From positions 992,001 to 1,056,000 of the forward strand of contig NC_003282.8 of the NCBI RefSeq assembly GCF_000002985.6: DNA of 64,000 nt. The letters are read 5' to 3'. The notes under the pieces were generated by a model. That model worked only from the letters and a program-made list of their open reading frames with translations. It had not been told where the DNA came from and did not search any database. The stretch's first letter is position 1. Each line of letters begins with the position of its first letter. Source of the DNA: Caenorhabditis elegans (lineage: Eukaryota; Nematoda; Chromadorea; Rhabditida; Rhabditidae). A program made the position numbers and the translations under genes. Shown in pieces: positions 23,701 through 34,561 of this stretch.

Positions 23701-26700
23701 AAGAATCGGTTCCACTTGGATTGGCACTAAATGGACAACGTTTAATGGGCGCTCCATTGCAAATTCAGAGAACTTGCGCTGAACGAAACCGCGCCGCGAA
23801 TAGTTCGGTGGCGTCTACGTTGGGATTTGTTGCACCCGGGAATAAGGGTCCTACGCATGTTTTGGTGGAGAATTTGCACCCGAAAATCGATGAAAAAATG
23901 ATTAGAGACATTTTTGAGTCGTTTGGACGAATTGAGAAGATTGATTTGGAGGTTGATAGTAATCGAGAGAATCGAGGATTCGCTACGATTACGGTAGGGT
24001 TTAAATTGAGAAAAAAGGAGTGAAAAATCGAATAATTTAAGAAAAATCGTCCAAAATTAGAAAAAATCCGAAAAATTCACGAAACATTGTCAAAAATTAA
24101 TGAAAATCTAAGAATTCTGATTAAAAACGCTCCGAAATTAGTAAAAATCTGGAAAATTTACGAAAAACTCTACAAAAATTCAAGAAACATTGTCAAAAAT
24201 TAGTGAAAATCTAAGAATTCTGATTAAAAATGCTCCGAAATTAGAAAAAATCTGGAAAATATATGAAAAACTATACAAAAGCAGTAAAAATCTCAAAATT
24301 CTGATTAAAAACGCTCCGAAATTAGTAAAAATCCGGAAAAAAATCGAAAAATTGGAGTAAAAACGCTCTGGTTGGAGCAATTCCACTCCAAAATTGAAAT
24401 TTTCCTGAAAAATGTCCTATTTCGAGCCATAATGTTTGAAATTTCGCTGAAAAAAATTCAAATTTTTCTTCAAAAATGTTCAACTTTAGCGCCAAACTTT
24501 TGTAAAAATTAAAAAATATATATTGTCGTTTTTTCGTAAATTTTGCATCGAAATTTCTAAAAATTGCAAAAAATGTCGATAATTACCCAAAAACTCAAAA
24601 AATCTTATTTCAAGCAAAAAATAATAGAAAATGGTAATTTTCAGTGAAATTTCACGAATTTTTCATCGAAAAATTTCGAGAAAATCATCATTTTTCAGTT
24701 CCGAAACTCTGAAAATGTCAAATTTCTTGAAAAATTTCGAATTCTCAAGAAAAATTGAATTAAAAAAGTAATTTTCATTGAAACCTCTCAATTTTTAACC
24801 CAAAAATTGTAGAAAAACATCATTTTTCAGTGGATTTTCACAATTTTTAACCCAAAAATATAATAAAAAATCATGAAATTTCACAATTTTTAACCCAAAA
24901 AATACTAGAAAAAAACCATTTTTACTGAAATTTCTCAATCTTTAACCCAAAAATATAATAAAAAATCATGAATTTTCAATGAAATGTCACAATTTTTTAA
25001 CCAAAAATTCAAAAAATCATCAATTTTTTCAGTTCCGAAACGCCGACGACGCCCAAAAATCTTGCGAGCAACTGAACAATTTCGAGCTCGCCGGCCGATG
25101 CATCCGTCTCTCCATCAAACAAGAATCCCAAGCTCCAGCAGTAAAGAAAGAAGAAGCTTCAATTCATCAGAGATCCCTAGACGATGTAGGCGATCGTCAA
25201 GGCTTCTCCCTAGGCGCAGGCGGCCGACAACAGCTCATGGCAAAGTTGGCTCAAGGCACCGGCTCAGGAATGGAGCTAACAGCGTCGGCTCAGATGGCTG
25301 CTCAACACGCTGGACACTCACAAATTCCATCAATTGCTACACAGTGTTTCCTTTTATCAAATATGTTTGATCCGTCGAAAGAGACTGAACCAGCATGGGA
25401 TCATGATATTCGAGAAGATGTGATTGAGCAGTGTCTGGCTCACGGTGGAGCACTTCATGTATTTGTGGATAAAGGCTCAGAGCAAGGAAATGTCTATGTA
25501 AAGTGTCCATCGATTGTGATTGCACATCAGGCAGTTAGTGCGCTCCACGGAAGATGGTTCAGTGGAAAAGTTATCACTGCTAACTATGTACCTGTTAATT
25601 CATATCATGACTTGTTCCCGGATGCAGTACATGCTAGAATTGTGCTCACGACGCGTGGAGCTGCTCCGGTGGTTCCTATTGTACCTATGGTTCCAGTTGT
25701 GCCACCTCAAGGAATCGCAAATGTAAGGATGGTTTGAATATTCGGGCAAATGGGTTTTTAAAAAAATTCGAAATATAAAAAAAAACCGAAAATTTTGATG
25801 TAAAATTCATTTACCCCGAAAAAATTGCAAAAATCCATCGAAAATTTTCGAAGTTTCAGCTAAATTTCCCATTTTTCCGTGAAAAAACTCTGCAATTTGC
25901 AATTTTTCAGAGTTACCCAGGATTTTATGATTAAAAAATTGACTACAAATGTCGGAATTTGTTGGAAAAAAGTACTAGAAACTTAAGATTTTTGAGAAAG
26001 AATTTTCCGAAAAATTTGGAAAAATCGGGTAAAATCGGAAAAAATTCGAAAAATTGAAAAAAGAAAACAATAACTAAAAAATTCTGGGTTTTTGGAAATT
26101 TTGATGTAAAATTCTTTTTCCGGGTAAAAATCGGCAAAAATCCCTCAAAAATTTGGAAAAAAAGGCTTTAAATCCAAAATTAAATGCCGAAATTCCCTTT
26201 TTTTTGTATAAAAAACTCAAAAATTTTCAATTTTTCAGGATTATGGAGGATTTTATGATCAAAAAATTGACTACAAATGTCGGAATTTGTTGGAAAAATT
26301 AGAAAAAGTACCAGAAAATTAGAGATTTTTCAAGAAATTTCCGAAAAATTGTTTTAAAATTTGGAAAAATCTGATAAAACCTGAAAAATTTTGGTTTTGA
26401 AAATTTTGATGTAAAATTCATTTTCCCCCGTAAAAATTGCAAAAATCCCTTAAAAATTTGAAAAAAAAAATGCTCAAGATTGGCAATTTTTAGCTAAATT
26501 TCCCATTTTTCCGTGAAAAAAACTAAAAAATTTCGAAAAAATTCACTACAAATGTCTGAATTTGTATGAAAAATTTTTTAAAAAAACCGAAAAAATTTCG
26601 ACAGATTCGTGAAAAAAATGACATAAAATTTGGAAAAATCGGGTAAAACCGGAAAAAATTCGAAAAAAAGAAAAAAATAACTAAAAAATTCTGGCTTTTT

Positions 26701-27268
26701 GGAAATTTTGATGTAAAATTCTTTTTCCGGGTAAAAATCGGCAATAATCACTAAAAAAACGGAAAAATCCCTTTTAAATTTGAAAAAAATTCTCAAAACT
26801 TTGAATTTTCAGCTAAATTTCACATTTTTCCGTAAAAAAACACAAAAATTTGCAATTTTTCAGAGTTACCGAGGATTTTATGATTAAAAAATTGACTACA
26901 AATGTCGGAATTTGTTGGAAAAAAAGTACTAGAAACTTAAAATTTTCCAAGAATTTTCCGAAAAATTTGGAAAAGTCGGGTAAAACTGGAAAAAAGAATT
27001 CGAAAAGTAAAAAAAATGTAAAAATTGTAAATTTTGATGTAAAATTCATTTTCCCCATAAAAACTGCAAAAATCCATCGAAAATTTGAAAAACAAAATGC
27101 TCAAAATTTGAATTTTCAGCTAAATTTCGCATTTTTTCGTGAAAAACTCAAAAATTTCCAATTTTTCAGGGTTACGGAGCATATGGAATGATGGCTCCGG
27201 CTCACGGAGCACCACCGCCACCACCACCACAACAACAAGGACAATATGGTGGATATGGCAGATATTAG
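20788..27268 (+). CDS. rbm-39: RNA-binding protein RBM39 (CAPER) with RS domain
   Basis: Seven exons: 20788-20850, 20908-20957, 21332-21526, 22237-22331, 23443-23993, 25033-25722, 27170-27268, giving 580 residues. The order is the N-terminal MDIDAMLEGG motif, an Arg/Ser-rich region (about 25-135), RRM1 from residue 171 (LLIMQIARDTRPRDLEEFF ... GICYVEFWD), RRM2 (THVLVENLHPKIDEKMIRDIF ... RGFATITF), a linker with LSNMFDP, and a C-terminal UHM (GRWFSGKVITANYVP). RBM39 is a splicing and transcription cofactor that binds U2AF/SF3B ULM motifs (family knowledge). The intron after 21526 begins GCAAGG, a GC-AG intron; both flanks then join as an RS-repeat arginine codon. The last exon is Pro/Gln/Gly/Tyr-rich. 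The preceding intron holds three alternative-looking terminal exons. Confidence 0.94.
24060..24360. repeat. Tandem ~110-bp repeats in rbm-39 intron 5
   Basis: About three diverged direct copies of a unit containing AAATCTAAGAATTCTGATTA, CGCTCCGAAATTAG and GGAAAATTTACGAAAAAC. A second, shorter tandem series (TTTTAACCCAAAAATATAAT units) follows at 24790-24990 in the same intron. Confidence 0.7.
25740..27169 (+). repeat. Tandem intron repeats with decoy terminal exons
   Basis: A ~310-bp unit is repeated four times between the UHM exon and the last rbm-39 exon. Three copies carry TTTTTCAG followed by an open frame matching the phase of the upstream donor: 25911-25934 (SYPGFYD, stop), 26239-26322 (27 residues starting DYGGFYDQ, stop) and 26864-26887 (SYRGFYD, stop). 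A fourth copy (about 26520-26590) lacks the acceptor. They resemble the start of the true last exon (GYGAYGMM), so the last exon and its acceptor seem to have been duplicated. Confidence 0.8.
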
Positions 27269-28062
27269 GACGCTTAACCACCCGATTTTTTCTTCATATT
27301 TCTCTTAAAAAATCTCTTTTTCTCCCCGAATCCCCCCCACCCACCAAAATTCTGATCTTTTTTACAAATTTTCTCTTGAAAAATCCAACAAATTTCCCAG
27401 TTTTCGTTAATATTCTGAGCTTTTTCCCTTTTGTTCGAAATTTATCTAATTTTTAATTTAAATTTAACTCTAAATCTCTCTCTCTCTCTCATTGTTTTTT
27501 CCCTTCATTTTCTCGATTTTTTCGAGATTTTATTTGAGGATGAAATTTGTTTGATTTTTTTCTTTTTTTTTTAATTCCAAAGTTCTAGAAGATTTCGAAA
27601 TTCGAAAAGCTCGGATTTTTGCGCCAAATTTAATTAATTTTTATTTTGAATTTTGAGCACAAAAAAAAATAAAAATTTCAAATTTCGCGCCAAAACTATT
27701 TAGTTTTTCAAAAAAAAAATTCCACATTTGTCGCTAAAATTTTCGTGTGTATTTTCATCCACGAAGTAGGCGCGTAGGCAGGCAGGTACCTTTCTTGGTT
27801 TTTTCTCACTATCAGAAAATTTGAATTTCCCGCCAAAAATTCTTTGCACAGAGTCTCGCCACGCGCGCCGTAAATCTACCCCAGATATGGCCACGGCCTC
27901 CGGCAAGTGGTACATCAGTGCAAATGCGCTCCACCGCACACAAAGGTACGGTTACGGTTCGCCGGGCCGTGATGGCCTAGTTCGGCAAACTCTTCCATTT
28001 ATGAGGGAAGCCAGAACCGCGCGTGACTCACCATTGTGGATGAGGGCTTCAGAATAGAGACT
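27269..28062. other. 3' flank of rbm-39 and MITE fragment
   Basis: No coding exon. Contains the rbm-39 3' UTR with a CT-dinucleotide run (about 27475-27490) and an AATAAA near 27668, then at about 27850-28040 a rearranged piece of the CACGGGGTTCTGGC MITE family (CGTAAATCTACCCCAGATATG, GATGGCCTAGTTCGGCAAAC). Confidence 0.55.
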
Positions 28063-28743
28063 CACGTGGTCTCGCTGGCTGTCTCAAAATTGATATTTTC
28101 TCGCGGACGAGAAAACGTGAAAAATGAGCAAAATGGCCTTCAAAACGGTGGAAGAGGAGTATTCCTCGTCCCCCCCCGTTCACGTAGTCATCTCGGAGAA
28201 GAAAATAGCGTTTGAAAGAAGAGACGCAGACGACGAGACGGTATCATTCAGGGGTGTGCGGCAAATCTCAAAATTTGCCGAGCACGGTAAATTCGGCAAA
28301 TTCGGCAAATTTGCCGTGCTTAACAAACTCGGAAAAATTTTGATATTTTTTATGTTTTTTGGAGCACCAAAACTACTGAATTCTTAACACACATCTGGTT
28401 TCAGAATAAGTTCCGCGTAGTATGTCTGTTTAAGCATCAAAATAGCTCAATTTTGTGTCATTTTACTAAATTTTTGGCTAAAAAATCAATAGTTTTAGTC
28501 AAAATTATACTGTCAAATTTTTGAGGTGTGCGGCAAATTTCGAAATTTGCCGAGCTCGGCAAATTCGGCAAATCTACTTTTTTGAAATTTGCCGAGCTCG
28601 GCAAACGGCAAATTCGGCAAATTTGCCGCACACCCCTGGTATCATTCCTCGTCTTCACTTGTCCGAGTGAAGTTCACCGACAATATTCCCAATGGGGCGC
28701 GTTTTCATCAAAATTATGTAAAGAGACAGCCAGCGAGCACGTG
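28063..28743. mobile_element. CACGTG-ended element, disrupted by a hAT MITE
   Basis: Terminal inverted repeats CACGTGGTCTCGCTGGCTG and CAGCCAGCGAGCACGTG. The flanking 6-bp duplication is GAGACT on the left (28057-28062) and, beyond the second hAT MITE, GAGACT on the right (29285-29290). An intact relative lies inverted at 38509-38789. This copy is split by a hAT MITE at 28249-28638, and a second hAT MITE lies exactly at its right end. Confidence 0.85.
28249..28638. mobile_element. hAT-type MITE 1 (GGCAAATTCGGC family)
   Basis: 390 bp, ends CAGGGGTGTGCGG and CCGCACACCCCTG, flanked by the exact 8-bp duplication GTATCATT (28241-28248 and 28639-28646). The interior is built of GGCAAATTCGGCAAATTTGCCG units. 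The 8-bp duplication and CAGGG ends are hAT hallmarks. It has no transposase, so it is non-autonomous. Same family as the copy at 36388-36812. Confidence 0.93.
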
Positions 28744-28748
28744 GAGAC

Positions 28749-29281
28749 CAGGGGTGTGCGGATAATAGCCGAATTAGCCGATCGACTGATTCGGCTAACT
28801 CGGCTAATATTAGCCGAATTATCCGTTAGTCGAATTTTGTACCAATTAGTCGAGTTAGCCGTCTGCCGACTTTTTGACAGTTCGGCTAATCCGAAGTTAT
28901 CCGTTAGCCGATTTTGGCCGTTGTTAGCCGAATTCGCCGATCGGCTATTTCGGCTAATTCCACTAAAACATTTTTTTGGAAAACAAAATTTTGTGAAATT
29001 GTATGATTTTTTCCTATTTGAACAGTCGTTCATCACTGAATTTGCTCAATAACAATGAAAAAAGTAACCCAAAACCTGAATTAACAGAAAGAACGAAAAA
29101 AAACTTAACCAGATGAATATTTTCCGAATTAGCCGAATTAGCCGATTTGACCGATTGATTTTAGCCGAATTAGCCGTTAGCCGAAAATTTTGAAATTAAC
29201 CGTTAGCCGAATTATTTTAAAAAAATCGGCATTAGTCGATTTATCCGTTAGCCGAAAAAATCGGTTATCCGCACACCCCTG
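28749..29281. mobile_element. hAT-type MITE 2 (GCCGAATTAG family)
   Basis: 533 bp, ends CAGGGGTGTGCGG and CCGCACACCCCTG, flanked by GTGGAGAC on both sides (28741-28748 and 29282-29289). The interior consists of AATTAGCCGAATTAGCCG-like units. Its target spans the right end of the CACGTG element and that element's own target duplication, so it inserted later. Confidence 0.93.
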
Positions 29282-29290
29282 GTGGAGACT

Positions 29291-30060
29291 CCCTACCAAT
29301 GGTGAAGCACAACCGCTCATCTCTTCTCGATTATTGGTTTTCGGAAGGAGAAGAGTTGTTACACTCACCATTCCCGGGAGCCAGGGCTGTTCAGGAATAT
29401 GAATACTATTAATAGGCCTAACCAATGATGTAGTGGAGCCCGCTGTCTTATCCCAACACAGATCGTCACTGGAGAATAAGAAGGAAGGCTACACTATATC
29501 ATTGGAAGTCTGTTGGAGATACTGAATCACTTTTGCCGGACGGTTATAAACCCTGTGGCGCAAGGGGGGGGGGGGAGGGGGGCGTGACCTGGTCTCGCCA
29601 CGATTTGTTACAACGGGAAAAAGTGTCTGTAGTGTGCAACCAATGGCCAGACCGACGCCGCCCCTTCAATTTCTTCATCGAAGTAGAGACCTTCCTGGTA
29701 TTTAACCTCCTTAGATTCTCCATTATCAACACATTTCCAGTCCTTTTCCTATTCGGGGACCCGCCAGTGGTAAGTGTACCCGAATCTGATATCCTATCAT
29801 CTGAAAAAGGATGCAGTTTCTGGTATACTTCACCATTGGCTGGGTCTCTTAGCACTGCACTTCACCATCAGGTGTTTCGTAGCATTCTGCCATAACCTTC
29901 TCTATACCCATTCTTATTCCTAAACCATGACTTCCCAATATGGTAAGTGCAATCGCAGTTCTTCTTCCGAGAGAATCAGATCTATGGAAAAAGGCCACCG
30001 ATTTCACTGCACGATTGGTAGGAGTCAAATACCACTGCTGAAACTTTGAGCCCGCATTGG
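29291..30060. repeat. Array A of ~80-bp hairpin units
   Basis: Four hairpin units at about 29297-29375 (inverted relative to the others), 29425-29503, 29764-29839 and 29935-30028. Each has complementary ends of about 18-20 nt: CCAATGATGTAGTG pairs with CACTATATCATTGG in the second, and GCCAGTGGTAAGTGTACC with GGTATACTTCACCATTGGC in the third. A second internal stem differs from unit to unit. Spacers are 40-260 bp. Relatives form array B at 34562-35290. I do not recognise the family; it could be a small foldback element or a cluster of hairpin RNAs. A G-tract lies between units two and three. Confidence 0.65.
29564..29582. repeat. G12-A-G6 tract
   Basis: A run of twelve G, one A and six G on the plus strand, in a non-coding setting. 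Such monoguanine tracts are known in C. elegans to be deletion-prone without the DOG-1 helicase and can fold as G-quadruplexes (established knowledge). The exact length is also prone to sequencing error. Confidence 0.9.
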
Positions 30061-30087
30061 ACTATTCAGGTCAAGTGAGATTCTTGA

Positions 30088-30574
30088 CAGAGGTGTGCGG
30101 ATAACCGATTTTTTCGGCTAACGGATAAATCTGCTAATGCCGATTTTTTTAAAACCGGCTAACGGCTAATTCGGCTAATATCAGTCATTCAAATCGGCTA
30201 ATTTTCGGCTAATTCAGCTAATTCGGAAAATATTCATTTGGTTAAGCTTTTTTTGTCCATTCTGTTAATTCAGGTTTTGGGTTAATTTTTTCACTGTTAT
30301 TGAGCAAATTCAGGGATGAACGACTGTTCAAATAGGAAAAAAATCATACAAATTCACCACATTTTGTTTTCCAAAAAAATATGTTAGTTGAATTAGCCGA
30401 AATAGCCGATCGGCGAATTCGGCTAACATCGGCCAAAATCGGCTAACGGATAACTACGTATTAGCCGAACTGCCAAAAAGTCGGCTAACGGATAATTCGG
30501 CTAATATTAGCCGAGTTAGCCGAATTAGCCGATCGGCGAATTCGGCTAAATCGGCTATTATCCGCACACCCCTG
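30088..30574. mobile_element. hAT-type MITE 3 (GCCGAATTAG family)
   Basis: 487 bp, left end CAGAGGTGTGCGG (one mismatch to the family) and right end CCGCACACCCCTG, flanked by ATTCTTGA (30080-30087 and 30575-30582). The interior matches MITE 2 in inverted orientation (TTAGCCGAATTCGGC-type units). Inserted just past array A. Confidence 0.92.
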
Positions 30575-30747
30575 ATTCTTGAATAGCCTTCTCGTGCTCA
30601 AAGCTTGTATTGGCACACTTTTCACAATAGCTCGATTTACAGATTAATTTCAAGTTCACCATGTTAATCTGCTCCGGATAGGCTCTTCTCTTTCAAATCA
30701 CAGTAATTCTGTCCCCGCTTCTTCCAGGAACTGAAATAAATGCATTT

Positions 30748-32194
30748 CAAATTTTAGGACAATATCAATTATCACGAAATACAGTTATTTCATCAGTGGT
30801 TTTCGAAAATTTCAAAAAATAAAATTTTTTTGAAAATTTTTGAAAATTCGAAAAAATTTAAAAAAATCTATTAAGTTTGGAAAAAGTTACGTATCTGAGC
30901 CAAAATGGAAAATTATATGTAGAAATTACATGAAATAGTGAAACATAGTGTTGTGCATCATTTTACAACAATATCATATTTGTCACGACGCGGCACCTGG
31001 AATTGAGGCACCTGGTAAATAGAAGTGCTTCATCTACAAAGCGCTTCAATTTTGGCGATGCTCCTGCTCACATATGGTCTCAAAAAACTTTTGATGGCAA
31101 TTTTTAGAATCTCCAGTAGTATCTTTTTACTAATCGAGTTAGCATATACATTTGTTTCTTCCACTGCCGAAGTCCATGATCGTTGCAGCCAGCATAGTGC
31201 AGGAGAATAAGTGCCTTCCCGATCTTCGTAAAGCTGGAACTCGACCAGTGAATTTTTAAACTGGACAAAAGTGGACTGAAATAATCTTTGTCTAGTCAGG
31301 AAGCCTATCAATTATTGCCTGTTCACGAAAAAAATCATTAGATGAGAAGCAGTCAAAAGCAATCATTTGGTACCTTTTTTACTGAGCGCATAAAAAAAAA
31401 ACTAAGCACAGGTTTCGCCGCATTTTAGATGTTCGTTATGGATTTGAAATTGTGGGTTTTATGAAAATCAAGTCTACTGATAACAAAAACTTTAAAAGAA
31501 GTGTTTAAAATCTGTAAAAAATTCTATACCTGTCTACAGGGCAAACAAAAACTAACGTCATCGGTTCATGGCAGTAGAGGACGATGCCTGATTATTTGGC
31601 TCGTTTCAATCTAATAATTTTTTCGTGAACAGGCAATAATTGATAGGCTTTCTGACTAGACAAAGATTGTTTTAATCCACTTTAGTCCAGTTTAAAAATT
31701 CACTGGTCGCATTCCAGCTTGATCGGGAAGGCACTTATTCTCATGCACTGCGCTGGCTGCGACGGTCATGGATTTTGGCACTGGAGGAAATAAATGTGTA
31801 TTTTAGCTAGAATAGTGAAAAATGAAAACTGGAGATTCTAAAACATGCAAATTAAAGTATTTTGAGACCAGGTGTGAGCCAGAGCATCGCCAAACTCAAC
31901 GCGCTTTTTAGATGAAGCACATCTATTTTCCAGGCACCTCCGTTCTAGGTACCACGTCGTGATCAACCTGATATTGTTGAAAATTGATACACAAACCCAT
32001 GTTTCACTATTTCATGTAATTTCTACATATAATTTTCCGTTTTGGCTCAGGTACGTAACTTTTTCCAAACTTCATAGATTTTTTCATTTTTTCGAATTTT
32101 CAAAAAGTTTCAAAAAAATTTATTTTTTGAAATGTTTGAAAACCATTGATGAAATAACTGTATTTCGTGATAATTGATATTGTCCTAAAATTTG
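30748..32194. mobile_element. 1.45-kb foldback element
   Basis: Arms of about 590 bp (30748-31342 and 31610-32194) are inverted copies with scattered differences. Outer ends are CAAATTTTAGGACAATATC and GATATTGTCCTAAAATTTG. The 270-bp centre has no recognisable coding sequence. No convincing target duplication was found. Small open frames in the arms (for example 31030-31311) mirror one another and are not genes. Confidence 0.85.
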
Positions 32195-33403
32195 AGATAA
32201 AACTAAGTGAAATGAAGAAAGTTATCCATGAAAAACTGTAACTATGAATCATGTACGAACGCTTCCCAGTGGGCATCGTGATGTTTGAGAAATGAAATAA
32301 AGCCCACTAAGTGGTCCAGGGTACTGTGGGGGTGCTATTTATAACACCATGATGGCAGAATTATGAATCATGAGGGTATTGACGAAATTTTGTAGAAGTG
32401 AGCATTTGGGATTACTCTATAACAACGCTGAAAGCAATATTGCAATTAATACATACGTTAGTGATATCGGTATATTAAATTAATATCTAATTAATATGAC
32501 ACGTTAGTTGTAGTATTACGGATTCTGAAACCGATTATGAAATCGAACGCCCGAATTCCTCAATCCTTAAAATAATTCTTATCACGCCCACCTCTGTTGA
32601 CTGTCCCATGTATTTTTTGATATCTAGATTCACTGCACCATCAGGTGTTTCGGTTAAGTCATTAATTCCAATATAGAGGTGTAGCTACTTGCGTGGTTTC
32701 ACTAAATCATTGGTAAAAGTCGAGTTTCACTTTGAAAACGACTTCAACTATTCTGAGCAAGAAAAATGTTTCAATAGCCGCATAAATCTTTTCGTGGTTC
32801 GGTTTCCAGAACAGCTTTAGTATAGATATTGCTCAAAACTCTGTGAGTACAAACGAACACTCAAAAGTAAACAGAGGTAAAAATCTAGGTGCCATGATGA
32901 AGTGTATAGCGTAGCAGCTGTTGATCCGGGTATCTGAATTAGGGTTCAATAATTTTGCAGGATTCATTAATACACAAGTGTAACGTGATAATAAGGAATT
33001 AAAGTATGCATTGGATTTCCCATTTTTCCAATAGTCACGTCATTTGCCCACATGATGCAAAAAAGAGGGGCCATGGCACGGTGAAATCATGAATCATGAT
33101 ATGGAATTAACAAACAAAGCGCGCTAAGCGGCACTGGACAGGGAGTAAAAATTGTTTGGTACTGTAGGAAAGATGTCAATTCACACGTAGTTGCAAGATG
33201 AAATTGGGCAACAGATGGAGGTGACAACTGAGCACAGAATCAAGCAGAGTTATCACGTTTGGGTCCCAGTGTGTGATCATAGGAAATTATAGTGCTATAA
33301 CACCCAATTCTGATGCACAGAACTGTGATTTCTGTGCGCGAAACTCCAGCAATACACGGTGTTCGGACTTCGATAAGACACTCCGAGATTAGTTATCGTC
33401 TAA
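32195..33403. other. Non-coding stretch between foldbacks
   Basis: No gene seen. Notable pieces: several ATGAATCATGA motifs (about 32245, 32365, 33090) and a sequence CACTGCACCATCAGGTGTTTCG (20 nt core ACTGCACCATCAGGTGTTTC, about 32630) shared with array A (about 29860), suggesting ruined copies of the same repeat. Confidence 0.4.
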
Positions 33404-34191
33404 CACTGCAACTTTTTCCTCACGAGGGACGAGGAAAAGTGGTTTCTAGGCCATGGCCGAGGGGTCGACAAGTTTCAGCGGCCATTTATCTTGCTTTGTT
33501 TTCCGCCTGTTTTCTTTCGTTTTTCACAGCTTTTTCCCGTTTTTTCTTATTAAAACTGATAAATAAATATTTTTTGCAGATGCTAAAACAATTTCCAAGT
33601 GAAAAAATTATGTATTCAGTGGGCAAGCAGCGGTGAAAGTGGGCATTGTAATATGATGGATTACGGGAATACAAAACCTAAACTTTTTCTGAAGATACAT
33701 ATGCTGCTTAGATGCTGAAATTACCTGATATTCACAACGAGACCGCTGAAAAAGTTTTGAGGTTTCCAAAATTCAACTTTTTTGGTGAAAAAGTCGAGAT
33801 TTTCGCACAAAAAGTTGAATTTTGAAAACCTCAAAACTTTTTCAGCGGTCTCGTTTAGAAAATCAGGTAATTTCAGCATCTAAGCAGCATATGTATCATG
33901 TTTCAGAAAAAGTTTAGGTTTTGTATTCCCGTAATCCATCATTTTACATTGACCACTTTCACCGCTGCTTGCCCACTGAATACATAATTTTTTCACTTGG
34001 AAATTGTTTTAGCATCTGCAAAAAGTATTTATTTATCAGTTTAAATAAGAAAAAACGGGAAAAAGCTGTGAAAAACGAAAGAAAACAGGCGGAAAACAAA
34101 GCAAGATAAATGGCCGCTGAAACTTGTCGGCCCCTCGGCCATGGCCTAGAAACCACTTTTCCTCGTCCCTCGTGAGGAAAAAGTTGCAGTG
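33404..34191. mobile_element. 788-bp foldback element with TCTAA flanks
   Basis: Ends CACTGCAACTTTTTCCTC and GAGGAAAAAGTTGCAGTG, flanked by TCTAA on both sides (33399-33403 and 34192-34196). Arms of about 380 bp are nearly identical and meet at a short centre near 33800. The two mirrored open frames in the arms (33486-33674 and 33921-34109) are the same sequence read twice. A truncated relative is at about 59690-59865. Confidence 0.88.
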
Positions 34192-34561
34192 TCTAAACTA
34201 GTCAATTGTAACCGCCCGGTATATACAGTTTGCCAAAAATTAGCCAAGGATAGCTGGGAGCAAAAAATGTCGATTACGTTGCCAAAATTCCTATGCACTT
34301 TTTCAACCGTCACCATAATAGAGAGATCCGCCATACTGCCTCCAATAAAACAATTTTCCATTTTTTTTCCAACGAGGTGTTTCTAGTTTTTCAAAGATTG
34401 GCCTCAGATTTTTGCCTGAAAATCAGAAATTTCCTTCCCGGGGCCAACCTCCTGCCGGCATAAGAATGAATCACGTAAACTCCGCCTCCGCTCCGATTGG
34501 TTTATAAACAGCCAGACACTTTTCCGTTATCATATCACTGCCTCTTCCTCTACACTCTACT

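Noticed and set aside
28528-29052. 174-residue open frame (plus) and 120-residue frame (minus)
   Set aside because: Both are translations of the hAT MITE satellite interiors and their flanks, with no protein-family signal.
33486-34109. Paired 62-residue frames suggesting a duplicated small gene
   Set aside because: They are the two inverted arms of one foldback element, hence identical by construction.
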